This document shows, in pieces, positions 43,671-52,415 of a DNA stretch of 64,000 nucleotides. A program made the position numbers and the translations under genes. How positions within the stretch are numbered: the first letter of the stretch is position 1; each line of letters opens with the position of its first letter. Under the pieces are notes generated by a model. The model had not been told where the DNA came from, did not search any database, and saw only the letters and a list, made by a program, of their open reading frames with translations. The DNA is from Edaphocola aurantiacus (GTDB taxonomy: Bacteria; Bacteroidota; Bacteroidia; Chitinophagales; Chitinophagaceae), in assembly GCF_019797745.1 (NCBI RefSeq), contig NZ_VOSI01000001.1:928928-992927 (forward strand), read 5' to 3'.

Positions 43671-44809
43671 AGATCACTCTGTGTCAATTGTTCAAACAGC
43701 GCTTCCCATTTTGGCATGATTTGTTCAGGGAGGTATTGCTTACTTTTCTCCACTGCCGCCCTACCCATTTGAGCTCTTTTTTCTTCTGACGCTATCAATT
43801 GTATAACGTATTCTGTCATCTGACTGATATCACCAGGAGGTACAAGCCAGCCATCCTTTCCATTATCAATAATTTCAGACGGTCCGCATGGGGTGTTATA
43901 ACTGATGCAGGGTACTCCCGCAGACATTGCTTCAATCAGTACCATTCCAAATCCTTCTGCCAGGGAGGAAAACAACATTAATGAAGCATTACTATATACT
44001 GAAGCAATGTCAGTACTGACCCCTTCAAGAAATACATGTTTTGTGAGTCCATTATCATCAATGTACTGCTCTAATACCGGACGCTCCGGCCCTTCTCCAT
44101 AAATGTGCAGGGTCCAGTCGGGATATGTCTTAATGACCTCTTTCCAAACTTTCAATTGATCTATATGATTTTTCAACCTGTCCAGCCGGCCTACTGTTAT
44201 CGCTTTTTTGGAGTGCAGTTGACTCTTCACTTCATTTGGCTGTAATAGAGTATTGGGAATGACAGCTACCTGGGTGCGATAATTAGCTTGCTTACGATCC
44301 TGCTCCGTCAATAAAACGATACAATCGAAATTATTGAACTGCCGATAACTGTTGTTATTCACAGCACGCGTTTGTAAGCGGACTTTCCAGTCTGCCTTTT
44401 CCGAGATCATCATCTCTACTGCTTTATGAGACGAATGAAACTCCCTTATTATTTTCGCAGAGGTCTGCAATTTCGGGATCACTTCATCATCATATCCCAG
44501 TTCGTTTACTATAATAATATCAGGCTTGACCTGGTCTATTATTGCCTGATAGTGTAGGACAATTTTAGGAAGGACCCGTTTTTTTGTCCATACCGGGATA
44601 ATCCTTTTAGGCAGCAGTTGATGAATCGCTGCATCTATAAAATGAATTTTAGGATTTAAGGGAAAACAGAATGGCTGATTACGTTGATCGGCAGTGATGA
44701 TCCACACTTCATTACCAGGACGATCGGCCAGGTAATTCGCTTTACTGATCAACACTCTTTCTGCGCCGCCCATTTTATATAATGCTCCCGTGCAATACAC
44801 TATTTTCAT
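43667..44809 (-). CDS. GT4 glycosyltransferase (AmsD-like)
   Basis: A 380-residue GT-B transferase: CTGALYKMGGAERVLISKANYLA, IREFHSSHKAVEMM, VGRLDRLKNHIDQL and SSLAEGFGMVLIEAMSAGVPC with EX7E. Third AmsD-like copy in this block. It is the first gene of the minus-strand operon that runs to 35 kb. TAGCTTTG at 44858-44851 is a good promoter box 41 bases upstream. Confidence 0.89.
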   Translation of the reverse strand: MKIVYCTGALYKMGGAERVLISKANYLADRPGNEVWIITADQRNQPFCFPLNPKIHFIDAAIHQLLPKRIIPVWTKKRVLPKIVLHYQAIIDQVKPDIIIVNELGYDDEVIPKLQTSAKIIREFHSSHKAVEMMISEKADWKVRLQTRAVNNNSYRQFNNFDCIVLLTEQDRKQANYRTQVAVIPNTLLQPNEVKSQLHSKKAITVGRLDRLKNHIDQLKVWKEVIKTYPDWTLHIYGEGPERPVLEQYIDDNGLTKHVFLEGVSTDIASVYSNASLMLFSSLAEGFGMVLIEAMSAGVPCISYNTPCGPSEIIDNGKDGWLVPPGDISQMTEYVIQLIASEEKRAQMGRAAVEKSKQYLPEQIMPKWEALFEQLTQSDL

Positions 44810-44850
44810 AGTAAAATCTTTCTATTAAAATAAACCAACCACTGATCTCG

Positions 44851-44858
44851 CAAAGCTA
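44851..44858 (-). promoter_or_regulatory. -7 promoter box for the 35-45 kb glycosyltransferase operon
   Basis: TAGCTTTG on the minus strand, exact TAnnTTTG match, with a leader of about 36 bases. It is in the 211-base divergent gap between the GT4 and MBOAT genes. Confidence 0.5.
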
Positions 44859-44951
44859 AGATTTTAATGATGATAAAAGTAATCCGATCTCCGTAATGCT
44901 ACAGTGTCAATTTTATCAGCAGATTAGCCTTATAGACTAATACAAGATCAT

Positions 44952-44959
44952 TATATTTG
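44952..44959 (+). promoter_or_regulatory. -7 promoter box for the MBOAT/SGNH pair
   Basis: TATATTTG, exact TAnnTTTG match, 61 bases before the ATG at 45021. The rest of this gap is A/T-rich. Confidence 0.45.
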
Positions 44960-45020
44960 TTTTTTTTACCTTCATCAGGTAATTTCTTTAATATTGCAGC
45001 CTAAAGAATACACCGATTTT

Positions 45021-46457
45021 ATGCTCTTTAATTCATGGAATTTTTTCATATTCCTTATTATCATCTATATTGTTTATTGGTTAATTTCCAATAAACGTCT
45101 AAAAGCCCAAAACAGTCTTTTATTAATTGCCAGCTATTTTTTCTATGCCTGCTGGGATTGGCGATTCCTGTTTTTGTTAGTTTTTTCTACTTTCCTGGAT
45201 TATATAACCGGATTAAAAATCGAGCAGAGTAATCAAAAAAGCAGTAAAAAATTCTGGTTTTGGCTAAGTATAGGTATCAATCTCGGCTTTCTTGGTGTTT
45301 TTAAGTACTATAATTTCTTTGCAGAAAATTTCGCTCAGTTACTTACCTCATTTGGGTTAAAAGTAAATGTACATTTGCTCAACATTGTTTTACCGGTAGG
45401 TATTTCGTTCTATACCTTTCATGGATTATCTTATGTAATAGATATTTATAAAGAGAAGATTAAAGCAGAAAAGAATGTAATTAACTATGCCTTATTCGTC
45501 AGTTTTTTCCCTCTCCTTGTTGCCGGTCCTATTGAAAGGGCTACGCATCTCTTGCCACAAATCAAAGCTCCGCGCCAATTTGATTATGCAAAAATGGTTG
45601 ATGGTCTGAGACAAATTCTATGGGGCTTGTTTAAGAAAATCGTAATTGCAGATAATTGTGCAGAAGTCGCGAATCAAATATTTACAAATCCGGGGCAATA
45701 TAATGGAAGTACACTCTTGCTCGGTGCAATCTTTTTTACATTCCAGATATATGGTGATTTTTCCGGGTATTCAGATATTGCTCTGGGAACGGCCCGTCTG
45801 TTTGGTATTGAATTATTAAAAAACTTCAACTTCCCTTATTTCTCAAGAGATATCGCTGAATTCTGGCGCAGATGGCACATATCTCTTTCCAGTTGGTTTA
45901 AAGATTACCTCTACATACCTTTGGGAGGCTCTTCTGGTGGTACGTGGATGAGAATACGCAATACTTTTATCATTTTTCTGGTCAGTGGCTTCTGGCATGG
46001 CGCCAACTGGACATTCATTATCTGGGGTGGCCTCAATGCACTGTTCATCATACCATCTGTTATCACTAAAAGTAACAGAAAAAATATGGGCATAGTGGCA
46101 GAGCACCGCTTATTCCCTAATGTAAAAGAAACAGTGCAGTTAATATCTACATTTTTGCTCACCGTATTTTGCTGGATTTTTTTCAGAGCAGAAAGCTTGT
46201 CACATGCCATAATGTACATCAAAAACATGCTGAACAGGTCGTTATTCTCATTTCCCAGTATATTACCCATTCCCCTGATTATACTATTATGCATTTTTAT
46301 AGGTATTGAGTGGCTGGGGCGTCGCGGAAATTACGCAATCGAAAGAATAGATATCATCCGTCCACGGTTTGCCCGCTGGAGCTTTTACTATTTTATATTA
46401 CTGATCGTATTCCTGTTTGCTTCAAAAGGAGAAACCTTTATCTATTTTCAATTTTAA
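45021..46457 (+). CDS. MBOAT family O-acyltransferase (AlgI/DltB-like)
   Basis: A 478-residue protein with about eleven membrane segments. MLFNSWNFFIFLIIIYIVYW is the classic start; ATG 45021 is chosen over a TTG at 44994. The catalytic His326 is in GFWHGANWTFIIWGG, and FSRDIAEFWRRWHISLSSWF is the second MBOAT signature. Such proteins carry acetyl groups across the inner membrane for transfer to periplasmic glycans by an SGNH partner, which is the next gene (ATG 2 bases after the stop). Confidence 0.93.
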   Translation: MLFNSWNFFIFLIIIYIVYWLISNKRLKAQNSLLLIASYFFYACWDWRFLFLLVFSTFLDYITGLKIEQSNQKSSKKFWFWLSIGINLGFLGVFKYYNFFAENFAQLLTSFGLKVNVHLLNIVLPVGISFYTFHGLSYVIDIYKEKIKAEKNVINYALFVSFFPLLVAGPIERATHLLPQIKAPRQFDYAKMVDGLRQILWGLFKKIVIADNCAEVANQIFTNPGQYNGSTLLLGAIFFTFQIYGDFSGYSDIALGTARLFGIELLKNFNFPYFSRDIAEFWRRWHISLSSWFKDYLYIPLGGSSGGTWMRIRNTFIIFLVSGFWHGANWTFIIWGGLNALFIIPSVITKSNRKNMGIVAEHRLFPNVKETVQLISTFLLTVFCWIFFRAESLSHAIMYIKNMLNRSLFSFPSILPIPLIILLCIFIGIEWLGRRGNYAIERIDIIRPRFARWSFYYFILLIVFLFASKGETFIYFQF

Positions 46458-46459
46458 TT

Positions 46460-47422
46460 ATGAAAAAGCTTTTTAAACAGCTTACCCTGTTTATTGTACC
46501 TATATTAATCTTTCTTTTTGGTTTAGATTATCTGATGTCCAGGTATTTAAAAAATACAGGAGAGGTATTTGGGAATGTTACCTCTCAATATGATCTTTAT
46601 AAGAGCCGCATACATGAACCGATTGTAATTTTGGGTTCATCAAGGGCTGAGGTACATATAGATCCTAATGTTATAAAAAAGGGAACCGGATTGGATTGCT
46701 ATAATCTGGGATGGAGCGCCGCAGAATCAGAGCTATTAATGTACCGCTTTAATGAATATTGTAAGTACAATCCGCTGCCAAAGTTATTAGTCATCAATCT
46801 TGACATGACAACATTTAATACTCAGCAGGTTGCAAGGATTATACGGGATGAGCAACTTCCATTCAATTTATACAATTTCGAAGCGTTTCATTTTTATGAC
46901 AAGAATATACTCTATTACCTGATTCCAGGTATAAGATATTCAGAAAAAAGATTTCTTATATACCAGACCCTTCTTTTAGGCATAAAGAATCAACAGCTGG
47001 AGACTAAAAGATATAATGGTTTTATAAGCTCAGATTCGTCATGGGATGACACTCAACTAAAGAAAATATTACAATCCGGTCCTCGTACTGTTATTATAGA
47101 TAGCAGTGCGATAAAAAGTTTTTGTAGTAGCCTCAAATACTTGCAAGAAAAGAATGTGCAAGTTATGTTATATTATGCCCCAGAACAGCAAGCCAGCTTC
47201 CCCTTATATAAAAACCGGGCGGAAGTATTAGCACTTTATCAGCAAATTGCGCAGCAATTGCAAATACCGTTTATCAATTACGCCAAAGGAGACATTGTTT
47301 TACATAAAGAATATTTTTATAATGCCTATCACCTTAACAGAACCGGTGCTGACATGTTCAGTCACATGATATTGACCGATATATTGCAGCTATTCAAAGA
47401 CAAGCTGCCGTTCCGGAAATAG
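46460..47422 (+). CDS. SGNH-like O-acetylation partner of the MBOAT protein (AlgJ/DltD-like role)
   Basis: A 320-residue protein with one N-terminal membrane anchor (about 6-24) and an SGNH-like periplasmic domain. The putative nucleophile is in VILGSSRAEVHIDP (Ser60/61), and NAYHLNRTGADMFS near the end holds the catalytic His in the family position. The open frame extends upstream to 46310, but ATG 46460 follows the MBOAT stop directly. It probably completes O-acetylation of the exported glycan. It converges on a GT4 gene, 11 bases apart. Confidence 0.85.
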   Translation: MKKLFKQLTLFIVPILIFLFGLDYLMSRYLKNTGEVFGNVTSQYDLYKSRIHEPIVILGSSRAEVHIDPNVIKKGTGLDCYNLGWSAAESELLMYRFNEYCKYNPLPKLLVINLDMTTFNTQQVARIIRDEQLPFNLYNFEAFHFYDKNILYYLIPGIRYSEKRFLIYQTLLLGIKNQQLETKRYNGFISSDSSWDDTQLKKILQSGPRTVIIDSSAIKSFCSSLKYLQEKNVQVMLYYAPEQQASFPLYKNRAEVLALYQQIAQQLQIPFINYAKGDIVLHKEYFYNAYHLNRTGADMFSHMILTDILQLFKDKLPFRK

Positions 47423-47433
47423 GCCAATTGACG

Positions 47434-48609
47434 CTATTGCCAGAATGGAGGTACTTTCTCGGAAGACTGTTGCACCTGCTCTTCCTGTAACGCAACTTCA
47501 AAATGGCTGCGTAGCGCGGTATCGGTAATGATACGGGTCATTTTTTCCAATTTATCCGCATCATCAAAGGAGGTAATCAGACCGGTTCTCATATCCTGTA
47601 GTTCTTCCCGTGCTCCGGAAAAGTCGGTACATAAGATTGCCTTGTGCAAATATTTTGCCTCCAGTATAGTTACACAATGTCCTTCATATCTTGATGGCTG
47701 CAAATAAATATCTGCCTGTTTCATATACGGATAAGGATTCATTTGCTTTCCTAAAAGGATTACATGAGACTCCAGCTTCAGCTCTTGAATTTTATCTTCC
47801 AGTTCCTGTCTGCAGTTCCCATCCCCTACTATATACCATACAAAATCCAGACCGGCATCCTTTAGCTTACGAAATGTAGACAGAAAACCCATATGGCCCT
47901 TTTCTTCAGTCAAGCGGCCAACGGTAACAATCTTATTATTTCGGCCCAGGTCCATTGCAGTGGCCGCTTCATTAGATAGCGTATCAATAGTTTGATATGG
48001 AATGACATTATACCGGACTGCTGTTTTTGCGGCCAGCTCCGGAATTTTCTTTAGCAGGTGCCCTTGAACATCTTCCGAAACACAAACTATTTTATCAAAC
48101 CGGTGAAACAGGTTACGGTTTATGGATACATCAAAGTAGATCTTATTAACATCAAAATGTACCCATTGGATTTTTTGTTTTGCACTTACCTTATCCAATA
48201 CATAATTGGAGATAAATGTATTGGGTCCGGCATAGGCAACAGCAATATCGTATGCCTCCTGCTGTGGAGGTAATGAGTGCTTCATAAACTTGTAATAAAG
48301 GTCAGTTCCTTTCTGCATCTTACTACGCATATAGTATAGCATAGCTCTGAATGTGCTCAGCAAGCGGCCTTTACCCAATTGCTCCTTAGCCAGCGTCACG
48401 AAGTTAGATTCAACAGCATGACATACATCTTTGGAATGATCAATTACCTGTACACGAACATGGGCAGGGATAGCGGACAACAGTTCGCCATGCTCCCGCA
48501 TCATCATTATCGTAATATCTGTGCTTTCTGGCAAGGTATCAATCAGATTGAGCAGAGACTTCTCTGTACCTCCCAGGTTCATATCGATAAGGAAGAAAAA
48601 TATTCTCAT
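47434..48609 (-). CDS. GT4 glycosyltransferase
   Basis: A 391-residue GT-B transferase: FFFLIDMNLGGTEKSLLNLI, IQWVHFDVNKIYFD, VGRLTEEKGHMGFLSTF and SRYEGHCVTILEAKYLHK with EX7E. ATG 48609 is preferred to the upstream end of the frame (48648) because it gives a 4-base overlap with the preceding gene and the usual family start. Last gene of the second minus-strand glycan operon. Confidence 0.88.
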   Translation of the reverse strand: MRIFFFLIDMNLGGTEKSLLNLIDTLPESTDITIMMMREHGELLSAIPAHVRVQVIDHSKDVCHAVESNFVTLAKEQLGKGRLLSTFRAMLYYMRSKMQKGTDLYYKFMKHSLPPQQEAYDIAVAYAGPNTFISNYVLDKVSAKQKIQWVHFDVNKIYFDVSINRNLFHRFDKIVCVSEDVQGHLLKKIPELAAKTAVRYNVIPYQTIDTLSNEAATAMDLGRNNKIVTVGRLTEEKGHMGFLSTFRKLKDAGLDFVWYIVGDGNCRQELEDKIQELKLESHVILLGKQMNPYPYMKQADIYLQPSRYEGHCVTILEAKYLHKAILCTDFSGAREELQDMRTGLITSFDDADKLEKMTRIITDTALRSHFEVALQEEQVQQSSEKVPPFWQ

Positions 48610-49772
48610 GACGCTCCTTTCATTAGATTTTGAAATAACACTTTCCATTTTGCAGCGACTTTCTCAATTGTAAAGTTTTCAGCAGATTTTAGTGCATTCA
48701 GGCTTAACCGTTTTAATTCTTCCGGCTGATCGATAAGTGTCTGTATCGCTTTCGTCATTGCTTGTACATCACCATTTGGGATGATGATGCCATTATAATT
48801 ATGTTCAATGATATCATGCAATGCACCAAAAGAGTCCATAACGATCGGTACACAACCGGTTTGCAAAGCCTCGGTCAATGTCATACCCCACCCCTCAAAA
48901 GCGGAGGTCATGATAAAAATTTTTGATTTTATATAGTAGGTATAAGGGTCAGTATGCCCTTCAAACGAGATATGCTGCACATTATGTTCTGATACCATTT
49001 TCTTATAAAATGGCAGATCTTTACCTGAGCCTAAAAGCTTAAATGTCCATGATGCAATGCGTTGTAGTCCCATCCATGACTGTATGGCAAGGCTTACCCT
49101 TTTAGATATTTCATCCATGCGGGCAACCAGCAGTACTACATTGTCCTTATTGTTACTATCCTCTGGTTGCACAATATGATCAAACGATAAAGCATTACCA
49201 ATGGCATAGAGCTTTTTAGCATCTTTTAATCTGGCATAGGCAATAAAATCCTTGAAAAATTTATCGGACAATAAAACATAGGCATCACTGTTATGATAAC
49301 CTTTGCTATAACCTTCCCGTACTTTTTTTACATGTAATGGATGCTTCAGATAAGTGAGTGTATGAGCCGGAAGGCCTTTCACTTTTTCTGCAAATGATTT
49401 CTGACCAAATTCCAACGCGGCATTAGACAGGATATAGTCCTCTCCTACTTTTGGTGGAGAATGTAAGCCCGTTATAACCTTACATGGAATATCTGGATTA
49501 TATACCTTTAGAATATTTACATACCAGTAACCGCAGGGGAATATGGCAATATCTATCTCAAACTGTACAATGATATCATAAATATCTTTTCCGGAATAGA
49601 TTGTCCTCTCTACACAGTTAACACCTTCTATTTTGTCTTTAATAGACATAAAACAGGCTGTAACCGTATACTCCGGAGCTTTAGACAGCTCCCTAATTAA
49701 ATTATACGTCGTACGTTCAATACCCCCGGCAAGCGGATCTAAACTATTATTGGCCAGAAAAAGTATATTCAT
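48606..49772 (-). CDS. GT4 glycosyltransferase
   Basis: A 388-residue GT-B transferase: LANNSLDPLAGGIERTTYNLI, SDAYVLLSDKFFKDF, VVLLVARMDEISKRVSLAIQ and SAFEGWGMTLTEALQTGCVP with EX7E. It lies between a GT2 (18-base gap) and a GT4 (4-base overlap). Confidence 0.88.
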   Translation of the reverse strand: MNILFLANNSLDPLAGGIERTTYNLIRELSKAPEYTVTACFMSIKDKIEGVNCVERTIYSGKDIYDIIVQFEIDIAIFPCGYWYVNILKVYNPDIPCKVITGLHSPPKVGEDYILSNAALEFGQKSFAEKVKGLPAHTLTYLKHPLHVKKVREGYSKGYHNSDAYVLLSDKFFKDFIAYARLKDAKKLYAIGNALSFDHIVQPEDSNNKDNVVLLVARMDEISKRVSLAIQSWMGLQRIASWTFKLLGSGKDLPFYKKMVSEHNVQHISFEGHTDPYTYYIKSKIFIMTSAFEGWGMTLTEALQTGCVPIVMDSFGALHDIIEHNYNGIIIPNGDVQAMTKAIQTLIDQPEELKRLSLNALKSAENFTIEKVAAKWKVLFQNLMKGAS

Positions 49773-49790
49773 ATATATCAGGTCTTAAGC

Positions 49791-50684
49791 TTAATGCTTA
49801 ACCAGGTAGTAAAAATACCTTAAATTATTTTTCCAGAAATTTGCCCTACCGATCAGCCCGTTACGCAAGCCAAATTTTGTATACTCTATATAAGAGCGAA
49901 AGGCTTCCTTTCTCTGCTTTTCGCGCGTTTGCAGATAGATAAGACTCATGTAATAGGTAGACTGAGCAGCTACTATCCCTTTAAATACCGCTCTGGCATT
50001 ATCGTCGCGATAGTTATCTTTTAATTGCAATAAATGATTAAATGTATTAATGCCATGCTTTAAACGTTTGGCATTATCAATTGATGAATATACTCCAGTA
50101 TCGTTTACACGATAAACCGCTCCACAAAATTCCATGATCTCTATTTTCCCATTTAGAGAAAGGTAATTGTGCAAGAATGTATCACCATTAAATACATGAA
50201 GAAGATGTTCAAAAAAATCGGGGCCTAATATGTTTCGAAAGAGCATACATTGGGTATATGTATGTTGCCCTTCCTTTGTTAAGGTATCATTTTGCAGCAC
50301 TTCTCGGTAATGACTGCATAAAACGAAATCTTCATTTTCATCAAGGAAGTCTACCTGCTTTTGTAATTTATATGGATCTGTCCAGTAATCATCTCCCTCA
50401 CAAATAGCGATATACTTACCTGTCGCTTGTTTTAAGGCCCAAACAAAATTGGGCATCATTCCCTTATTAGATTCATGGCGGGTATATTCAATCCAATGAC
50501 CTCTGGGATGACTACTAATAATTTCTTTAACCACAGCAGCAGTATTATCCGGAGAGTGGTCTTCTGCAATGATTAAATTTATTTTAAAGTTGCATTCCTG
50601 CATCAGTACACCTTCAATAGCCTGTCTTATATAATGTTCATGGCCATAGGTTATCATTACAACTGATACTACAAATTCATTCAT
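49791..50684 (-). CDS. GT2 glycosyltransferase
   Basis: A 297-residue GT-A transferase: VVSVVMITYGHEHYIRQAIEG, NLIIAEDHSPDNTAA, ICEGDDYWTDPYKLQKQVDF. The GDDYW motif is typical of GT2 enzymes of O-antigen and teichoic-like clusters in Bacteroidota. Four bases overlap with the VioB-like gene at 50681. Confidence 0.9.
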   Translation of the reverse strand: MNEFVVSVVMITYGHEHYIRQAIEGVLMQECNFKINLIIAEDHSPDNTAAVVKEIISSHPRGHWIEYTRHESNKGMMPNFVWALKQATGKYIAICEGDDYWTDPYKLQKQVDFLDENEDFVLCSHYREVLQNDTLTKEGQHTYTQCMLFRNILGPDFFEHLLHVFNGDTFLHNYLSLNGKIEIMEFCGAVYRVNDTGVYSSIDNAKRLKHGINTFNHLLQLKDNYRDDNARAVFKGIVAAQSTYYMSLIYLQTREKQRKEAFRSYIEYTKFGLRNGLIGRANFWKNNLRYFYYLVKH

Positions 50685-51331
50685 AATTTCAAATTTAAAG
50701 TATCTATCTGTCTCAATATCTTAGCGGGTACTCCGGCAACAATACAGTTATCAGGTACATCCTTGGTAACGACAGCACCTGCACCCACGATAACATTTGT
50801 ACCTAAATGGATATCCGGTAAAATTGTTGCATTTGCACCAATCTGGCAATAATCGCCAATCTGAGCTCTACCCAATATTTTTGCTCCGGGTGATATCTCT
50901 ACAAAATCACCTATAATACAATCGTGCGTTACGATTGTATTATAATACACAATGCCACCTTTGCCAATAACTACATCATTTGACAGAATTGCACCATCCA
51001 TAATACAAGAACCTGCTCCAATGGTAATGCCATATGACCCAATATTGGCCCGAGGACTAATCAAAGAAGTCAAAGTTCCTCCCAGATTCGAAAATTTAAC
51101 GTCCATTTTATGACGCAGAAAAGGATTGCCTATGCCTATGGCAAAACGATTATCTAACTTAAAATATTTTAAAACCTCTTGTTCTGATCGCAACACTGGA
51201 AAGGTCTCAAATAATGTATCCGGTATATCCTTTGATACATCATCATAAAATGATAGCCGCAATAGCTGATCGGTTAAATGAGCAATCTGCAATACTTCCT
51301 TTGCAAAGCCTTTCGCACCAACAATTATCAT
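50681..51331 (-). CDS. VioB/NeuD-like sugar N-acetyltransferase
   Basis: A 216-residue enzyme with a Rossmann-type N-domain (IIVGAKGFAKEVLQIAH) and a left-handed beta-helix. YYNTIVTHDCIIGDFVEISPGA holds the catalytic His, and NCIVAGVPAKILR is the usual end. One base separates it from the VioA-like aminotransferase, so the pair probably makes dTDP-4-acetamido-4,6-dideoxyglucose (Qui4NAc). A different amino sugar is possible. Confidence 0.85.
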   Translation of the reverse strand: MIIVGAKGFAKEVLQIAHLTDQLLRLSFYDDVSKDIPDTLFETFPVLRSEQEVLKYFKLDNRFAIGIGNPFLRHKMDVKFSNLGGTLTSLISPRANIGSYGITIGAGSCIMDGAILSNDVVIGKGGIVYYNTIVTHDCIIGDFVEISPGAKILGRAQIGDYCQIGANATILPDIHLGTNVIVGAGAVVTKDVPDNCIVAGVPAKILRQIDTLNLKL

Positions 51332-51332
51332 A

Positions 51333-52415
51333 TTAGTTATTTTGAACTCTTAATATTATCCGGCTTATCAGGTCTACTTCTTCCATTGTTAACTCATAGT
51401 ACAAAGGCAAACAAAGTACTCTTTTGGCAATATCATCCGTAATAGGCATATCGACATGTTGTACATATGGGAGTGTATTGGCCAATGAAGGATAAAAATA
51501 CCTGCGGGTAAATATTTCATGTGCGTCCAATTCTGCCTTAACCGCAAGCAGGAGGCTTTCCGATTCAAATATTACCGGATAATATGTATGTGTTTTATTC
51601 GCTTGTGTATGCCACTTCGACTTATGTATTTTAGCGGTTTTCAGGCGCTCGTCATATCTCTGGCATATTGCACTTCTACGTTCAATAATATCTTCAATAT
51701 AATTTAGATTCGCAAGCCCCATAGCCGCATGAAATTCTGAATTTTTACCATTTATGCCTAATCCATCGAAAGCTACCGGTCCGGCAATCCCGAAATTACG
51801 CATTGAGGCTAACTGCTTCAAGACAGCTGGTTCTTTAGTAATAATCAAACCTCCTTCGGTTGTATGATACAATTTTGTAGCATGCAGGGAACAGGTTGAG
51901 ACATCACCATATTCAAAGATTGAACGGCCATTAACTTTTACCCCAAATGCATGCGCCGCGTCATATATAACCTTAAGATTATGTTTTTTTGCGATTGCCT
52001 CTATGGCCACTACATCACAAGGATTACCATATACATGGGTTGCCAGGATCGCCTGAGTCTTATCTGTTATTGCAGCCTCTATTTTGGAAGGATCAATATT
52101 AAGCGAATGCGGATCGATATCTACAAATACCGGAGTGCAGCCCTCCCAGACTATTGTACTGGATGTCGCCACGAAGGAGAAAGGAGTGGTAATAATCTCA
52201 CCCTGTATCTGTAATGCTTTTATTGCCATCTGTATGGCAACGGTACCATTAGTGACAAATAATAAGTGCTTCACATCCAGGTATTCTTTCAGCTTCATTT
52301 CTAAATCAGAAGCTAAGGGCCCCATATTGGTAAGCCATTGCCTGCTCCAGATACCTTCCAATAGTTTGTTATATTCTGCCATCGGTGGCAAGAATGGTTT
52401 CGTAACCGGGATCAT
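51333..52415 (-). CDS. VioA-like sugar 4-aminotransferase (DegT/DnrJ/EryC1/StrS)
   Basis: A 360-residue PLP enzyme. MIPVTKPFLPPMAEYNKLL followed by RQWLTNMGP resembles E. coli O7 VioA, which aminates dTDP-4-keto-6-deoxyglucose. The PLP Lys is in SLHATKLYHTTEGG; YDAAHAFGV is also standard. The substrate could come from RmlA and RmlB at 60.1-62.6 kb. Four bases overlap with the Wzx gene (52412-52415), and the VioB-like gene follows. It might also act as the WbpE-type 3-aminotransferase needed by the genes at 58.5-60.1 kb, which I think less likely. Confidence 0.84.
   Translation of the reverse strand: MIPVTKPFLPPMAEYNKLLEGIWSRQWLTNMGPLASDLEMKLKEYLDVKHLLFVTNGTVAIQMAIKALQIQGEIITTPFSFVATSSTIVWEGCTPVFVDIDPHSLNIDPSKIEAAITDKTQAILATHVYGNPCDVVAIEAIAKKHNLKVIYDAAHAFGVKVNGRSIFEYGDVSTCSLHATKLYHTTEGGLIITKEPAVLKQLASMRNFGIAGPVAFDGLGINGKNSEFHAAMGLANLNYIEDIIERRSAICQRYDERLKTAKIHKSKWHTQANKTHTYYPVIFESESLLLAVKAELDAHEIFTRRYFYPSLANTLPYVQHVDMPITDDIAKRVLCLPLYYELTMEEVDLISRIILRVQNN

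Noticed and set aside
46310-46459. Upstream extension of the SGNH-like protein by 50 residues
   Set aside because: The extension overlaps the MBOAT gene in another frame and would place a basic stretch before the membrane anchor; ATG 46460 fits the family and the operon.
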